Shown here: in pieces, positions 23,008 to 36,150 of the stretch
Layout of the letters: the number at the start of each line of letters is the position of its first letter
Position numbering within the stretch: the first letter of the stretch is position 1
Assembly (NCBI GenBank): GCA_022749755.1
Contig: CM040449.1
Coordinates: 9,805,657 to 9,869,656 of the forward strand
Direction of reading: 5' to 3'
Origin: Azadirachta indica
Lineage: Eukaryota > Streptophyta > Magnoliopsida > Sapindales > Meliaceae
DNA length: 64,000 bases
Made by a program: the position numbers and the translations under genes
Notes under the pieces: model-generated
The model's database searches: none
Told to the model about the DNA's origin: nothing
The model's input: only the letters and a program-made list of their open reading frames with translations

Positions 23008-25885
23008 TTTGTATATAAAAAAGTTATATCTACAATATTTAAAAACATAAAATTTGCCATGCGTCTCTGCTGTTGGCTTCAGGTCTCTATGATTTTCCAT
23101 TTTGTTTGATTTATTGCGCTATTTTTACTATTTTATAATCATGTTTTCCATGATTTGTTAGGCCTCTTCAGGCTTCCTTTTCTTTGTTTTTCTTAGAGTC
23201 GTTTATGCTTTAATAGAATTGGTCTAAGCTTTTGGTTGGTGTTTATTTAGGGGAAAGGGAAAAAGAAAACGTGAGGTATATATTGACACTTAACTAGATT
23301 TTTCCCCTCAACCTTCATTTTTCTCCTTCTCAACTTCATTTTGATTTGTTTTTCAGATTGTCAATTCCTTTTATTTACAATATACTTATTTTTTCTTGTT
23401 AAAATAAAATGCAATAAAATATTGTGTGAAGACTTATAAGTAGTAATTATGTATTCTTGTAGACATACTATAATTATTTTTGCTACTTTTTTTTTTATTT
23501 TTTTGTAACTTTAAAAATACAGTATTTTAATTAAAAGGAACCCAATTATAATTATTTATATATATTAATTTTTTGTTGTTTATTTTGAATGGGCGTATTT
23601 GTTTAATTAAAAGTCTGAATAAATCACATGTTATTTTCTTGATTATCTTAAAATTTCAAGCTGCAAATAATGAATCAGATATAGATTTAATCAAATCCAC
23701 CCAATCTATTTTTCTTCTGTTCTGAAGCCAATTTTTTAGTTTTTTGCATTGCTTTAGTTGCTGGTACTTCTCTTTCTTTGATTCACTTGTTTGAATGCTT
23801 AATTGGTAGTGTTAACAACCTAAACTTCATAATATTTTCTGAAAATTTAGTCAACATTTTTTGGTATCAGAGTAAGGTTGCAAAACGTGAAGAAAGTGAA
23901 GATTTAAATCCAAAAACAAGATGGCTAGCACAAGCTCTTCAAACCCCATGATCCAACAATTTTATGTTATGATTTTTTATGTAGAAAAATATTGATTTTG
24001 GGTGTGTGAAGATAAAAACACTTTATATCTCATTAGATCTTTGGGTTCTAATAGAAATTAAAGTTGTTGAAACTAAATCTACATCTACCTTGAAAGAACA
24101 AAAACAAAGAAATTTAAAGAAGACACGAAAGTATATTGGCTACTTGTAGAAGACATAGATATGATAAGTAAAAGAGATCAAGTGATAATTCCTTTCTATG
24201 TATAGATGATCAACCTGCTTGTCAAGGTGCAATCTAAATATAAAATATGCAAGTCATTAAAGGGTATGAGAAAATTTTAAATAAAACAAGCATATTATAT
24301 TATATCATTGCTATGCTCATTTAATAAAGTTTCATCATATGTATTTACATTTACTTTGAAATTAACTAATTATGTCGCTTGTAATAATGACGACAGAAAA
24401 ATTTTAAATAAATATAATATTTCTGTTACATGTTTGTATTAGAACCGTTCTATATAAAATTTTTTGAAGGACAAATGCTTGCCAAATAGAAAAGGATATA
24501 TTTGAAATTGGATTAGAATTTGCAAAGTTGAAAAAAATAGTTGTATCCTAATGCATATGTTCCATTAATAGAAAATTGGACCCATTGGATAATAATAAAT
24601 GATATAGATAATTAATTGTGACATAACTTATAATATAGACATTATATCTTCTAAGTAAATGTTTGATATGATTTCTCTATTATGTAAAAGAGCTTTTTTT
24701 TATATTATTAGTTATTTTCTATTATTTTCACTTATTTGGTTGTAATAAAAAATATATATACAAAAGAGTAAAATAAATTTTATTCCTATTAGGGAGAATA
24801 TTAATTTTTTACTTTTTAATTAAAATAGTATGAGTTTTTAAAAAAAGATACATTATCTTAAATATTTTTAAATATTTTTAGAGGTTTTAATACATCTCTC
24901 GAGGTTTTACATTTTTATACTTAAAGAGAAAGCATGAAGAAAATGCACTTATCTTCCCTTACATTGTTAATTGACCGTTTTATTTTGTTAAAATGATTAT
25001 AATACCTTTCATATTTGTCTCTTTTAAGAAAAAATTTGAGAAATTTGATTTAAATTTATATAATATTTAAAAAATTAAAAATAATTAGCAATTTTTTTCC
25101 GGTAATTAAAAACTTTACTTTATTCCCTCGTGCCCTTACCCAAGTGGTGTAAATTTACCTCCAATTGATGCTCTCCATAACGAGTGAGGCAAATTTCTTC
25201 CTAACTTAAAAATGTGAGTAGAAATTGTTCAAATTGAATTGATTTCATATAATTGTTTTATACTTTAGGAGTCAATATGATGTTAGAACTTGTAGAAAAT
25301 TAAAGGTAATCACAATTTTTTTTTTAAATATGTGATTTGATAATCAAATAACAAATGTTTAAAAACTTTACTAGTAGAAAATTTAGGGCGTGTTAGTATA
25401 TTAACTAGCACTTAACTTTGAAAAAAATATTTGATAAAATATCAATTTTTAGTAAAATTCTATAAATTTTTTCTATTACTGAACTTATAACTCAGCCTCC
25501 TATTGGACCAGTATTTCATTGGGTTTTGACCCAATTACCTCCAAATTGATTTAAAAGAGGAAATAAAGCATAATAAAACTAGACTCGAGCTATCATGGGA
25601 TCATGGGCTAATATTTTTCCACAAAAGCTAACCTAACAAAGAAATTCTCTTAATTATTTTATCCAACCCATTAGAAGATGTAGACAAACACAAATTCTTA
25701 ATTATTTTCTAATTAAACTTTCAATAGGAGTAGAATCTCATAAAGTCGAAGGAAACAATAAAGATATATATATAAAAGAAAGAAAAGAAAAAATGAGTTT
25801 TCTCTCTATATACAAACAAATTTTACTAATTGATATCAAGCGACAAAAATATTGAAATTTGATATCAACAATTATCATTTTGTAT
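22998..25885. mobile_element. Repeat Q, copy Q4: 5'-truncated element with LTR end, primer site, gag start
   Basis: Begins in the middle of the hAT-like part, corresponding to 10,465. Passes the LTR end at about 23,855, a primer-binding site tggtatcagagt (23,862-23,873) and a gag ATG (23,921), and continues through the 11,640-13,310-like stretch. Ends exactly where unit 2 begins. No intact frame. Confidence 0.65.
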
Positions 25886-28855
25886 TTAGTGGTTTCATAT
25901 ATTTCATGATAGTTATAATTTTAAAATTGTAGCACACCATAATTCTAAATGAGTCCTTAGCTAGTCAACCTAACTCTATTCTATCGAAAAAATTGGTACT
26001 AGCTTTATATTTGTAGGATTATTTATATGTTACTTGAATTAATCAGAAAAAAAAAAAAAACTCTTAACTAATCCATTCTATCCTACTTTGTTTTATCGTT
26101 TAGGTGCTTGTTTATTAGTTACCAAACATCATTAAAAGGAAAGACTTAGATCCAATCCTAATCTTTTCTATTATATACTTTTAAGGATCCATTAACACAT
26201 GACATGAATGAAAATGGAAGTTTGAGATTGTATTTTAAAAATTTTTACCAATTAATCACTACAATTTATTGCATTGAAAGATAAAAAAAATAATTTTAAA
26301 ATTAATTGATATAGTTTTTAAAATACAATTTCAGCCTTCCATTTTCATTCATACCACGTGTTAATGGATTCTTAAAAGTATAGGATAGAAAATATCGGGA
26401 CTGGATCCAAGTCCTAAAAAGAAAGCTATTTAATTACATATATATCTATGTGATAATTAAGGTATTCAGAATTCAATTCAATTTGTTAAATTTGATCCAA
26501 TCTAATTTACTTTTCAATGAATTTGGTGGATCAGTGAATCGGAAATTTGAAATTCGTTTATAGTTAATTAATTGGATTATGGATTCATATTATCAAATTG
26601 CTGAAATTCGATCCAATTTATAAAAATAATATAATTATATTTTAAATAAAAATTAGTTTATATATAAAAAAGTTATATCTACAATATTTAAAAACATAAA
26701 ATTTGCCATATGTCTATGTTGTTGGCTTCAGGTCTCTATGATTTTCCATTTTGTTTGATTTATTGTGCTATTTTTACTATTTTATAATCATGTTTTCCGT
26801 GATTTCTTAGGCCTCTTCGGGCTTCCTTCTCTTTGTTTTTCTTAGAGTCGTTTATGTTTTAATAGAATCGGTCTAAGCTTTTGGTTGGTGTTTACTTAGG
26901 GGAAAGGGAAAAAGAAAACGTGAAGTATATATTGACAATTAACTAGATTTTTCCCCTCAACCTTCATTTGCCTCCTTCTAAACTTCATTTTGATTTGTTT
27001 TTCAGATTATCAATACTTTTATTTACAATATGCGTATTTTTTCTTGTTAAAATAAAATATGGTAAAATACTATGTGAAGGCTTATAAATAGTAATCATGT
27101 ATTTTGAAGGGAAGAAGACATATAAACCAACCATCTATTATAGTTATCTTATTCGCTATTATGATTAATTAATTTAAAATAAATATATACATTATATGAT
27201 TTTTTATTTGATAATCTTGTAGACAATGTGCGAAAAATATTCCAGATATATAAATTTAACGAGAATATATAACTAATATAAGGGTTCTCCCTTAGAGATA
27301 GTTAGGATAATTTGAAATATACATGACACTTTTAAATTATTTCGAATTCGAGTAATAATAAGGGATAAAGATTTGGTGCTTTGTTTGCGAAATGTCTTAA
27401 TTTTCAAAAAAAATTTAGAATAATAAGGGTAAAGATTTCATGTTTCATACGCGAAGTTTCTCCAAAAAAAAAAAGGTTTTCTTGTCTTGATGAGGTTATA
27501 TTTTAAAAGAAATTGCTAATAGTAGGGTTAAAGTGAAAATATTATGAAATTATGAGACACATTAATAATATTTAAAAATAGTGTGCACGTTGACTTTAAA
27601 TCCTATAAATTCCATGTAGCGAAGTGAGCAAGATGTTAGACAAATGGGGTGAGGATGGAAAAAAGTTCAAGTATTTACCAAGCTTTCTAAATTTGTAGAA
27701 ATGTTCACTTACATCCTTAAGTGTTTTTAAGGCTTTATTTACAAAAAACCTGTGTTTAGTTTGAATATTTTATTTCATCACTTCATTTACAATGTCTTGA
27801 ATAAAATTAGAATATGAAAAGAAAACTTGCTTTGAATGATAAAAAAAAAAAAATTGTTCTAGAATTTTGAAACTGTAACAAGTGGCAATAAAGAAATAAA
27901 AAAGAAGAATAAATTAAGAACATATAACTTTTTCATAATTTTCTTCACTACTTTTTAAAAAATTAATAAAAGAAAACATCAAACTTTAAAGTAAAAGGTA
28001 AATTGATAATTAAAAAATCAAATACCAAATAAGAAAAACTCTTGAAAGGAAGGAGTTAGACATATAAACCGTCTATATTATATCTATCTTATTCACTATT
28101 ATAATTAATTAATTTAAAATAAACACATACATGATATTATCCTATTTGATAATCTTATAGAAAATGTGAGAAAAATATTTCTACATTAGACTCTGTTTAC
28201 ATATAAATTTAATGAAAATATACAACTAGCGTTGTCCTTACTCGTGTAGTTAGATAATTGGAATACTCATGACACTTCTAAGTTATTTCGGATTTAATAG
28301 TAATAAGAGGTATAAGTTTGATGTTTTATGTGTGAAGTTTCTCATTTTTTAAAAAAAGCTACCTTGTCTTGGTGAGGTTTTACCTAAAAAAAATTACCAA
28401 TAATGGGTTAAAGTGAAAATATCATGAAATTAAGAGACATTTTAATAATATTTAAAAATAGTGGTCTCTTTGACATTAAATCCTATAAATTCCATAAAGT
28501 GAAGTAAGCAAGATTTTAGACAAATTAGAAGATGGAAAAGATTTGAAGTTCTTTATATTAAAAAAAACTCATGCGTCGTGAGACTATCTTTAATTCTATT
28601 CTATTTTTTTAATTTATTTTATAAAAAAAATGTGCAACAATAAGTTGAAGATTTCATACTAAATACACTCTAACAATTACATTTGCTTAAACTAAATAAA
28701 TATTGATTTTATTTCAAAAATCAAATTATACCTAAAGATTCTAACAATTTGTTGTTCGTTCTATCGAGATTTATGCAAAATAAATGAATAAACAAATAAC
28801 AAATAATCTAATCAAATATTACATTAGAGTTTAAATCTTGTGTTAGTAAGCTTAT
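25886..28855. repeat. Unit 2 copy of P/Q/P fragments
   Basis: Corresponds to 1-2965, with the same junctions near 26,452 and 27,108. No gene. Confidence 0.75.
26144..26416. mobile_element. MULE-like MITE, unit 2 copy
   Basis: Same element and flanks as 257-529, with a few substitutions (for example tccaatcct for tccagtcct). Its presence in both units and its absence from the P1/P2 paralogues dates the insertion between the local and the 25.9-kb duplications. Confidence 0.7.
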
Positions 28856-29206
28856 TAGTGACCCTTTTAAACAAATATTAAAGGGGAATAGAAACACAAA
28901 GGCAGTCATTATCTATACAATTTTTTAAGGGTGTTAAAAATTATGTAGAATTTGTGGAAGTCAAATATAGTTTTTGACAATGTAGTAATCAATTAAAATA
29001 AAATTTAATATTTAATAGGTCACCAATGAAACTGGTCAATGGTCAATTTTTATTACAGAAAGAGCTGTAACTTCTCAAATTGCTATAATAAATCATTAGA
29101 GAAGATGTCTCTCCACCTGATTGTTTGTCCTTCCTTGCTCATCATTTTTGTTTCGTCTGTCTTCAATTCCTCCTTACAATTCATAGAAGAAAACCTTAGT
29201 TGAATC
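28856..29206 (+). promoter_or_regulatory. 5' flank of AAE copy 3
   Basis: As for copy 1: TATAATAA at 29,084-29,091, with CCAAT and paired GGTCAA upstream. Confidence 0.4.
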
Positions 29207-30841
29207 ATGGATCAGTTGAAGCCAAAACTAGTGAACTCTTTTCCTCTAACCCCACTGGGGTTTCTTGAAAGAGCAGCAACTGTTTATGGGGACTGTCCTT
29301 CGGTCGTGCACAACACCACGACCTACACGTGGTCGCAGACCTACCGTCGATGTCTCCAGGTGGCATCATCGATTTCATCCATCGGTATTGAGACTGGCCA
29401 CGTGGTATCTACTGTCGCCCCCAACATTCCGGCTATGTATGAACTCCACTTTGCTGTGCCAATGTCGGGCGCGATTTTGAATACTATCAACACACGCCTT
29501 GATGCCCACACCATATCTGTACTCCTTCAACACAGTGAATCAAAGCTTGTATTTGTTGATTATCTCGTAAGTGCTCTTATCATGGAAGCTCTGCTTTGTT
29601 TCCTGCTCATACCAAAACCCCACGTCTCGTCCTCATCACTGATCATCATGATGGAGTTAAAACCCTTGATTTTATTGATACTTACGAAAACATGGTGAGA
29701 AACGGTGATCCAAAATTTAACTGGGTCCGACCCAACAGTGAATGGGCTCCCGTGGTTTTGAACTACACATCAGGTACAACATCATCTCGTAAAGGAGTAG
29801 TGCAATGCCACAGGGCACTGTTTATTGTAGCTCTTGATTCACTGATTGATCGGGCGGTTCCAAAACAGCCGGTTTATTTGTGGACTCTACCAATGTTTCA
29901 CGTTAATGGATGGGGCTTTCCATGGGCTATGGCGGCTGTTGGTGCAACCAATATTTGCCTTCGTAAAATTGACGTGTCCACAATCTATTCATTGATTAAA
30001 AAACATGGGGTCACACATATGTGCGGTGCTCCTGTTGTGCTCAATATGTTATCAAATTTTCCACAAGCTGAACCTCTTGATCGTGCTGTGCATATTTTAA
30101 CTGCCGGTGCTCTCCCCGCCAGCTCCGGTGCTGCTCAGAACGGAGTCACTCGGTTTCATAGTGAGTCACGGAGACGGGTTGACTGAAACAGCCGGTGTCG
30201 TTGTATCCTGTGCATGGAAAGCACACTGGAACAAATTACCTGCAATTGAGAAAGCAAGACTGAAGGCAAGACAAGGAGTCACAACCATAGGATTTACAGA
30301 GGTGGACGTGGTGGATCCGAAGAGAGGATTGACCATAAAACGGGATGGATTAACGCGTGGTGAGATCGTAATGCGAGGAGGATGTGTTATGTTAGGTTAT
30401 CTCAAAGACGAAGAAAGCACATCAAAATGCATGAAGGATGGATGGTTTTACAGCGGAGACATAGCTGTAATGCATCCCGATGGTTATATCGAGATCAAAG
30501 ATCGATCAAAGGATGTGATTATAAGCGGAGGAGAGAACATAAGCAGTGCGAAGGTTGAATCCGTACTGTATTCGCATCCATTGATTAATGAAGCAACTGT
30601 GGTAGCTCGACCAGATCCTCTTTGGCAGGAAACGCCTTGCGCTTTTGTCTGTTTGAAGAAAGAGTTGACAAAGAAACCAACAGAGAAAGACATAAAAGAG
30701 TATTGTCGAGGTCGATTGCCGCGTTACATGGTGCCGAGGACAGTGGTTTTCAAGCAAGAGCTTCCGAAGACAGCAACTGGGAAAGTTCAGAAGTTTGTGC
30801 TTAGGGATATAGCCAAGTCGATGTTGCATTCACGTATGTAA
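29207..30841 (+). pseudogene. Acyl-activating enzyme, copy 3, two frameshifts
   Basis: Equivalent of copy 1 in unit 2 and near-identical to it, including KVES and the C-terminal variants YMVPRTV and SMLHSRM. The shared 1-bp deletion near 29,589-29,600 ends the first frame at 29,698. The second frame (from [11 protein letters not shown]) is stopped by a private insertion at about 30,110-30,118, where gctccaccgcca has become gctctccccgcca. The last frame from there to 30,841 is open and keeps the SGD block, DRSKDVIISGGEN, the C-terminal lysine in TATGKVQKF and the SRM end. Copy 3 lacks the two extra A bases of copy 1. Confidence 0.9.
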
Positions 30842-31580
30842 GAATTATGATGCAGGTATGAATTCAGGTATATCCTGATACCTGTTTTTGATTGGAGTAG
30901 AATTTACGCAAAGAAACATGTTACTTTTTAAATAAATTTATAACTAAATAATTTTGCGTTCAGTAAGTTTGTACGCTGTTGCATTGATTAAGTTCAAGGA
31001 TTGTGATTACGTTGTTATTGGATTGTAACAAAGTTTTATAGAAACAGGTGAACATATTTGGATCTTAGACAAAATAAATACATACGGCAAAACATTTGTA
31101 GAAGATTAAGTTTAAATCGTACAGTAATTCTATGATAAGATCTCTTAGGAAAAACACAATATCTGGTATTATTGTAACTTTTGCCCTTATTTCATGAAGT
31201 ATAAACACTTGGAAATAGTAATCAGGTTTGTAGGAGAGCATGGATGCAAGGAAACCCGAAATCGGTCAATATTCAGGCTTATAAAGGGCAATAAACTAGC
31301 GTGTGTTGTGAAGTACGTCTTCCACCGACTTATCCCACGTCGTCAATTCCCTTGTGTCTGTTTTACAAGAGTCCTGCATTTCTTGCCTATATATACAAGT
31401 GATTCTAAAGAATTTGGGGCAACGAACTGAATATTACAAAGTGTTGCAAAGTTTATAAAAGGCTTTCATTTAGATCCAAATTATTTTCCATTTTCAATAT
31501 ATTTTATTTTCCATAAAGCAGTGTGTTATACTGTTTATTATAAAGGCTTGAGTTTGCTACATGAAATATTTATTATGTTA
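30842..31580. other. AAE copy 3 3' flank
   Basis: Same as 4953-5691, including the promoter-like TATATATA segment near 31,390. No gene. Confidence 0.5.
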
Positions 31581-31759
31581 TACGAAGAAAGCGCATCAAA
31601 ATGCATGAAGGATCGTGGGTTTTACAGTGGAGATATAGTTGTGATGCATCCTGATGGCTATATCAAGATCAAAGATTGATCAATGAAATAATTGTTTCTT
31701 TGATATTAATCGGTGGCCTTGACTCACTATGAAACTTGGTGACTCAGTTTTCAATGCCA
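31581..31759. pseudogene. AAE scraps, unit 2 copy
   Basis: Equivalent of 5692-5870. A + strand SGD-block scrap is followed by a minus-strand scrap. One substitution cluster (gatcgtggg for gatcgatgg) separates the two copies. Confidence 0.7.
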
Positions 31760-33465
31760 ATCACGCCCAAGTTACATGAACGGTTTGTCTTGAGTTATGT
31801 AGAATTTGTGGTCGTTATTGTATGCGTGTATATTGTATGAGTTTGTATTCTCTGTATGGGTCTAATCCAAGTACAAATTTAACCTAATCTTGATTCGAGC
31901 TCAAAGTATATATTCAATCATTTACGGCAAATTTTGTATCGTTTGATTCTTCTTCTTCTTCTTCTTTTTAGTAACATTCTGTTGCTATCACTTTCGAGAT
32001 TTTTTGTCTGAAAATTTTAGAGATTTTTCAGTTTAATCCTGCTTTATTTTCTGACTATTTTGATTTCTATCTGTTTTATTATTTTAGATTAATTTTGTTC
32101 CTAATGAAAAGAATTAAGTTCAAGGGAGTAGGGACATTTTGTTAATTGAATAATTATTAAATAAATATCATGTCTCACTTTTGACTTGTGTAATTATCAA
32201 AATTAATCCAAAATAATAAACTAGAAAATAAAAAAAATGAAAATAAGCAACCACTGGCATGCAACTAGCCCAGATCCGATTGCCATGAACACTTTAAATT
32301 TTTAAATAATTAAAATCAATCAATTCATTGTCTCAAACCTTAAGAATTAATAGATAATACTGTTATTCATAATATGTACAGATTAATTGAGTCATACTGA
32401 AGTAATTAATTTCTATTTTTATTGTCAACATTTCATATTTTTTTTGGACCTTAATTAATAAGAGGTAGGATGATTGATACCCCCTGTCATTTGGCTTATT
32501 ATTCAATCATTCCCTAAACTTTTAAAAATACTTTGTCACCTCTCTAAGGTTTTAAAAATGACAAATCCCTAACCATTGGGATGTTTTCAATTTTATTTTG
32601 TATATTTGCAATAATAAAAAAATTATAACGTAAAACAATTTCATAATCATTAGTAATTTAAAATAAATTAAATTAAATCATGATAGTAATCATTTATTAT
32701 TGTTGTTGTTGGTAATAATAATTTAAAAGTAGTTTTATGATTACATAATTTTTCACAGATATATTTATTTTTCTAAAAGATTAACTTAAAAATTATAAAA
32801 ATAATATTTTAAACCTGTATTGCAAACATACGAAAAAAGTTGAAAGCATTGTAGTGGTTAAGGTATTGCAAACATAATTTAAAAGGTTTCGTTCTCGAAA
32901 AAATAATATTGGTGGAGAAAGTTGAAGATTAAGAAGAGTTAAAATCCTTTTGGAAGAGGGACGTGAATTGGGGGGAATTTAAATAAAATTTATTTTTATT
33001 ATATTGATTATGCGTGAATTAATTGTGATTAGAGATATAATTGTGGGTTTTGTTTGGCAATAAATAAAGCGCCCAGAAACATTTTATTTGCTTTGACTAT
33101 TGTTGCTTTGGGTGGACTGTTCTGTTGCCTGATTTAAGAGTAAGGTGGGTTTTTGAGCATTTTTTTTCTCGTAAGGAGAAATATAACAGGCACCATACAT
33201 GACTCTAGTAAAAAATAAATAAAACCTTAATTGTTATTTAAAACAATCATTATTATTTTCTCAGTACAAATAGCTGCATGTTTATTGTTTTCTAGAAATA
33301 ATAGAATTCATCATCTACATATTTCTAGATTCTCCCACACAATTTATTTATTTGATTTTATTTTATCACAAGCAAATTAACGCAGAATATCAACACCATG
33401 GATCCAAGCTGGAAGCTGAGTAGAAGGACATATAAGCTTCAGATCTTGTCACCAAATAAACTTGT
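31760..33465. other. AAE-AGT2 spacer, unit 2
   Basis: Equivalent of 5871-7582, AT-rich, with a TTC run near 31,947-31,964. No gene. Confidence 0.7.
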
Positions 33466-35157
33466 TTATCCTCGCTTATTGGTGATTTCCCATATGACGT
33501 GGTCCAAAACATCTGCAAAGAAATCTGCAAACCAAAAGAAAAATCAATACAAAATTAATTAATAATATATTAATTAGAACATCGACAAGTGTATTATAAA
33601 ATCACAACAAAGACATACCAGCATCTGCCCTAGTAATGCAGAGGGGAGGCAGAATTCTTAAAACATTTGCATACAATCCAGCTTTCCCAACCAGTACTCC
33701 CCAGTCTACAGTGTAACAACCAACCAGGTGTAATTACTTTGTTAGTTGATATAAATATTCAATGTAACATTCAAACTAAAGTGGAAAAAGATATCGCACT
33801 TTTCATTCGCTCAAATATCTCATCCGTTAAATCCGTTGCCGGTATTTTGTCTTTGGCATTAGTGACAATTTCAACTCCAAGCATGAGCCCTCTTCCCCTT
33901 ACATCTCCGATAACTGTAGAGACAATCGATCACGATAACAAATAGACGCATATATATAAAGCTAGCTTGTTTGAGGGCTAGCTGAGTGAAATTAAACTTA
34001 CTATCAGGATATTTGTCCTTGAGTGCAGTAAGTCTTCGTTTGAGATGAGATCCGACAACATTTGCGTTATCTTGAAGGCCTTTTTTCTCAATCACATTCA
34101 AAACAGCTAGCGCTGCAGTTGTAGATATTTCATTCGAAGCGAAGGTGCTGTAGAAACTATGGGTACTCAAAACCTGTGCAATCTCAGGAGTAGTAACCAC
34201 AGCGCTCATGGGACTGCCATTCCCGATGCCCTGTTCATAGGGGAAATAATAAGTCAGCGCAAAGAAACCAGATTCCAGTTCATTTTATATGCTTCAAGAA
34301 TTGCAAATTAAATAAAACAAGCAATCCCAGCCCAGGACAACAGATTAAGAAGAGAAAATGGACCTTGGCCATCGTCACAATGTCAGGAATGACGCCTTGG
34401 TTCTGGAATGCCCAAAAATTGCTCCCCGTGCGACCAAATCCAGTAATTGCCTCATCGGCAATACATAGGCCTCCTGCTTTCCTAACAATTTCATAAACTG
34501 CGGGCAAGTAGCCGGGGGCCAACTCTACAACGCCACCAGCTCCCTGTTAAAAGTGAAAAAGGAACTTAATTTCGGGTAAATAAGAACATGTAACAATTAA
34601 TGCTTAATTATTTCTTATACATCTCTGATATATCCGGGTCAAATATATATAGATAGAACTAGAATGGAGATGAAAATTAATTGATATAATCAAATTACCT
34701 GTATGGCTTCAGATATAAAAGCAGCAATCTTTCCAGAAGTTGCGTAGTCGATGATTTTTTGGACATCTTGTGCATACTTTCTCCCATCAGAACCAAAATC
34801 ACCTCTGTATGGGTTTGGGTCCAAGGCATGATGAACCCCAGTCTGTTGACCAGACCAGACCCGAAATAAGAATTTTAGGTAATTACCGAGTTAATTCTTC
34901 TTAAATTTAAACGATTATAGAAATGATATGATACCTGAACAATATTAAATTTTTCGATACGGAAACCGTTGGCACTCATGGTGGTGGGTGCATTGCCGTG
35001 GTAGGCGTTCCTCAAAGATATTATGTCATTGCATTTTGTGTATAATCTTGCCATCAACATTGCCAACTCATTCGCTTCCGTTCCCGAATTTAAGAAATAA
35101 AACACCTGCGTACGTAATTAGCGATTAAAACAAATTAATAACATGGGCGGATCCGTG

Positions 35158-35188
<31 letters not shown>

Positions 35189-35796
35189 AACTCTAGACTT
35201 ACTAATTAACTTATATAAGTATATATTATTTTTTCTATGAGCAGGGAAGATGGAGAGACCTTGAGATTGCCGGGCATTTTGGCGGCTAAGGCTTGAAGGT
35301 AATCCGTAAGGGTATGGTTGAGGTAAAGGACAGTTGTGTGTTGTATGCTCTCCAGTTGCTTGGTTATTGCATCCTTCACGTCAGGATGACAGTGGCCGCA
35401 AGACACCACAGAAACCCCTGCGAGTGCATCCAGATATCTTTTACCGTTCTCATCGAACACATACTGCATCTTTCCATCCACTAAGTTCACCTACCAGCCA
35501 CAGATCAAATCAAGATGGTTAATTAAAATCTAACCACAAGTCCAATTTTGTCAGAGCGTGATGATGATAATCATGCAAATTATTAACGTAATTAAATGAC
35601 ACACACATATATATACATATATACTCACTGGTTGTTTGTAATAGGGAGCCTGTTGAATCAGATATTGTTTGCGCAATTTCATGATCTCTTCGGCGGAGGG
35701 GCCGGTGTACTTGGGAGGAGTGTAAGGGAACGGGGGCATTACAGGAACTGGTGGTTCGGGAGAGGTAGCATTGAGTTTGGTTTCAAAGCTCGGCAT
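33466..35796 (-). CDS. AGT2: Alanine:glyoxylate aminotransferase 2-like, copy 2, intact
   Basis: Nine exons: 35796-35629, 35490-35260, 35105-34935, 34842-34699, 34543-34364, 34230-34002, 33913-33800, 33705-33619, 33524-33466. They sum to 1383 nt, 460 aa. Class-III PLP aminotransferase. The family (AGT2/AGT3, PYD4) transfers amino groups from alanine, beta-alanine or beta-aminoisobutyrate to glyoxylate or pyruvate. SGTEANE is at about residues 140-146, the PLP-ring Asp in [12 protein letters not shown] at about 268, and the Schiff-base Lys at 298. It departs from usual AGT2 at [10 protein letters not shown] (normally GNGFPLGAVV) and STFASN (normally NTFGGN). DEAI resembles the DEVI of omega-transaminases. 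The protein starts about 20 residues before PPFPYTPP with no transit peptide and ends NKRG, so the compartment is unclear. Best functional candidate in the tandem array. Confidence 0.9.
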
Positions 35797-36150
35797 CTTT
35801 GGCTGTCTCAAATCTAATATAAATGCAAAACTAGTACTGAGTGAATTGAGTGTGTGAGTAATGGTTTTGGTTTTGGTACGATGGTGAAGCCGGGATGGAT
35901 ATTTCGTGCATATATATAGGCTATATGTGCAAGATTAGATACTTAACTTGCTGAAAATGGTAAAAGATTTAATACATACCTTGCTGAAAGTGGTAAAAGA
36001 ATTAGTACATACCTTGCTTAAAATGTTAAGACAATGCCTTTTTAAAAAGAAATGATGCCTTGCTTAAAATTTTTAATAAACGACTAACCATGTGATTCAC
36101 ACGAACAAACTTATTGTTAAATGGATTTGTTATATTATTATTTTTATTGT
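35797..36150 (-). promoter_or_regulatory. AGT2 copy 2 promoter
   Basis: TATATATA at about 35,910-35,918 and the same 33-bp tandem repeats (from about 35,946), equivalent to 9913-10,266. Confidence 0.55.

Larger units (their letters stand above)
1..25885. repeat. Tandem duplication unit 1 (period about 25,885 bp)
   Basis: The first bases of the window recur at 25,886. Corresponding landmarks stay in step: AAE start 3317/29,207, AGT2 start 9912/35,796, second AAE start 19,886/45,769. The copies differ only by scattered single-base changes and short indels, so identity by eye is very high. Matching stops at 21,250 (47,133 in unit 2), where unit 1 runs into transposon sequence while unit 2 continues into the AAE 3' end. 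The window starts at the unit border, so further units may lie to the left. A recent unequal exchange explains the pattern; a false duplication in the assembly is the alternative. Confidence 0.93.
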
